A DNA stretch of 64,000 nt from Alphaproteobacteria bacterium (lineage in GTDB: Bacteria; Pseudomonadota; Alphaproteobacteria; Rickettsiales; JADKJE01): assembly GCA_016722515.1 (NCBI GenBank), contig JADKJE010000005.1, positions 62,001 through 126,000 of the forward strand, in the 5' to 3' direction. Position numbers and translations under genes: made by a program. Shown piece by piece: positions 63,273-64,000 of this stretch (the first letter of the stretch is position 1; each line of letters opens with the position of its first letter). The notes below the pieces were generated by a model, which searched no databases, was not told where the DNA came from, and saw only the letters and a list, made by a program, of their open reading frames with translations.

Positions 63273-63809
63273 TTATTTTGAATCTTTCAAATAGGATTTA
63301 TCGTAAACCGAAACGGCATTACTGGCATCTGGCAGATCCAAAATGTGTGGATCGGTAAATTGACTGCGGTCGGTTACCATCTGCACCATGTTGGATGCAA
63401 CAGAGCAACCAAACGCTTTATGATTCTGGTTGGTTAAATTATAGTGATTAGAAACAAAACGGTTGTCACATGGCTTTGCAGCGATGCGATTATAAACAAG
63501 GGTAACCGTGTCCTGCGTGCCTTGCTCAAGCTGGCTGGAAATACCATACAGTTGCAATGTTTCTTGTGCTGCTTGGCAGAGTGGGTTGACCGCAGGGTTA
63601 CATTGCAATGATGCATTAGCAGGTTGCTCATGTTCTAGATGCTTCACGAGTTGGTCGACCTGTTCCTGTGTACGTAGAGGCAGCGTCACTTTTTGGGTAG
63701 CAACATCAAGCAATGATTCAGGCTGTCCAGGAGACACAACTGACACAGCAGGATGTGTACAAGCAGCTAGTAAAAGCGAAGATAAGAGAACCAAATGTAA
63801 TTTTTTCAT
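63273..63809 (-). CDS. cpaD: Tad pilus lipoprotein CpaD
   Basis: About 178 residues from MKKLHLVLLSSLLLAACTHP, with lipobox LAAC. The ATG five codons upstream is possible, but the lipoprotein signal begins properly at 63809. The C-terminal half has FGCSVASNMVQMVTDRSQF, matching the FGCA..NLA..VADP motif of CpaD. CpaD is an outer-membrane-associated Tad/Flp pilus biogenesis protein that helps the secretin CpaC, whose 3' end lies 30 bases upstream on the same strand. Confidence 0.85.
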   Translation of the reverse strand: MKKLHLVLLSSLLLAACTHPAVSVVSPGQPESLLDVATQKVTLPLRTQEQVDQLVKHLEHEQPANASLQCNPAVNPLCQAAQETLQLYGISSQLEQGTQDTVTLVYNRIAAKPCDNRFVSNHYNLTNQNHKAFGCSVASNMVQMVTDRSQFTDPHILDLPDASNAVSVYDKSYLKDSK

Positions 63810-63838
63810 GACCATAACCACCATTTACGTATAACGCA

Positions 63839-64000
63839 TTAATCCATCATAAAGCCAAAAGGCCCTTCAAGTGAAGCAGGGTTTCCGCCTTGTTTTGCTG
63901 TTGTGCCCAAGGCACCAAAAAACATGGTTTCCAACATGGTTGCCGGACGGAAATAATCAGTAGGTAAACGCACATCGCTACCTGTCAAAGGATTGACAAG
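63839..64000 (-). CDS. cpaC: Pilus secretin CpaC, C-terminal fragment
   Basis: Only the last 53 codons are in the window. They read LVNPLTGSDVRLPTDYFRP, then a Gly-rich stretch GNPASLEGPFGFMMD and a stop. The LPTD segment and the position just before cpaD fit the end of the CpaC/RcpA secretin of the Tad pilus. The fragment is too short for certainty without the context. Confidence 0.65.
   Translation of the reverse strand, partial: LVNPLTGSDVRLPTDYFRPATMLETMFFGALGTTAKQGGNPASLEGPFGFMMD

Noticed and set aside
1..64000. CRISPR arrays, tRNA and rRNA genes
   Set aside because: Looked for regularly spaced repeats and for T-loop/acceptor-stem patterns by eye; none found. A short tRNA could still be missed without a covariance search.

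Overview
The window looks like chromosomal DNA of an AT-rich alphaproteobacterium, probably one that lives with a host. This rests on gene families and order read by eye, since no database search was possible. Alphaproteobacterial signs are the murC-murB-ddl-ftsQ-ftsA-ftsZ tail of the division/cell-wall cluster, an flgB-flgC-fliE-fliQ...fliR-flhB flagellar block, the pepA-holC and ubiE-ubiB pairs, a DUF6111-like gene overlapping a CCA-adding enzyme, an AddB-type nuclease, and Tad pilus genes cpaC/cpaD. Two ankyrin-repeat proteins and several large unrecognised proteins suggest interaction with eukaryotic or other cells, but this is inference.

Layout. 1-5561: dcw cluster on the minus strand. 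5740-7505: two small lipoproteins sharing a C-terminal tail, then a TadD-like TPR lipoprotein. 7528-9356: glycine-rich and small orphan proteins on the minus strand with some gene debris. 9427-12884: biotin genes bioA and bioB (minus), divergent from bioF (plus). 13379-18677: flagellar rod and export genes, interrupted by rlmN and a DUF1640-like pseudogene. 18775-25666: pepA, holC, metF, a large unknown protein and metE. 25890-30357: a glutamine-amidotransferase-like protein, a CCA-adding enzyme with its small membrane partner, and an ankyrin protein. 30739-33776: xthA-ubiB-ubiE. 33965-36827: a FolM-like reductase, folB and a Kef-type antiporter. 36931-38415: rpmB and pyrD. 38544-43338: a secreted Lys/Thr/Glu-rich TPR protein followed by pilT and pilU. 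43377-46142: a DMT permease, a rhodanese, a membrane-anchored HEAT-like protein and a host-attachment-family protein.

The most unusual region is 46186-55774. A 9.2-kb block is bounded by a perfect 190-bp direct repeat and has decayed IS1634-like ends at both outer edges. Inside it, on the minus strand, are a 1992-residue two-partner-secretion exoprotein of FhaB/CdiA type with a candidate C-terminal toxin, a start-stop-overlapping candidate immunity gene, and a silent orphan copy of the junction region whose continuation differs. An IS630 element sits upstream of the exoprotein. This reads as a contact-dependent-inhibition-like island delivered or rearranged by an IS family known for very long target duplications.

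55809-64000: a HisN-like phosphatase, a glycosyltransferase, pyrF, a second ankyrin protein, an unknown protein, addB, cpaD and the 3' end of cpaC. Further oddities are Sec-signal-like leaders on the rod proteins FlgB and FlgC, with a reading-frame break in flgB, and a 56-residue lipoprotein at 6339-6509.
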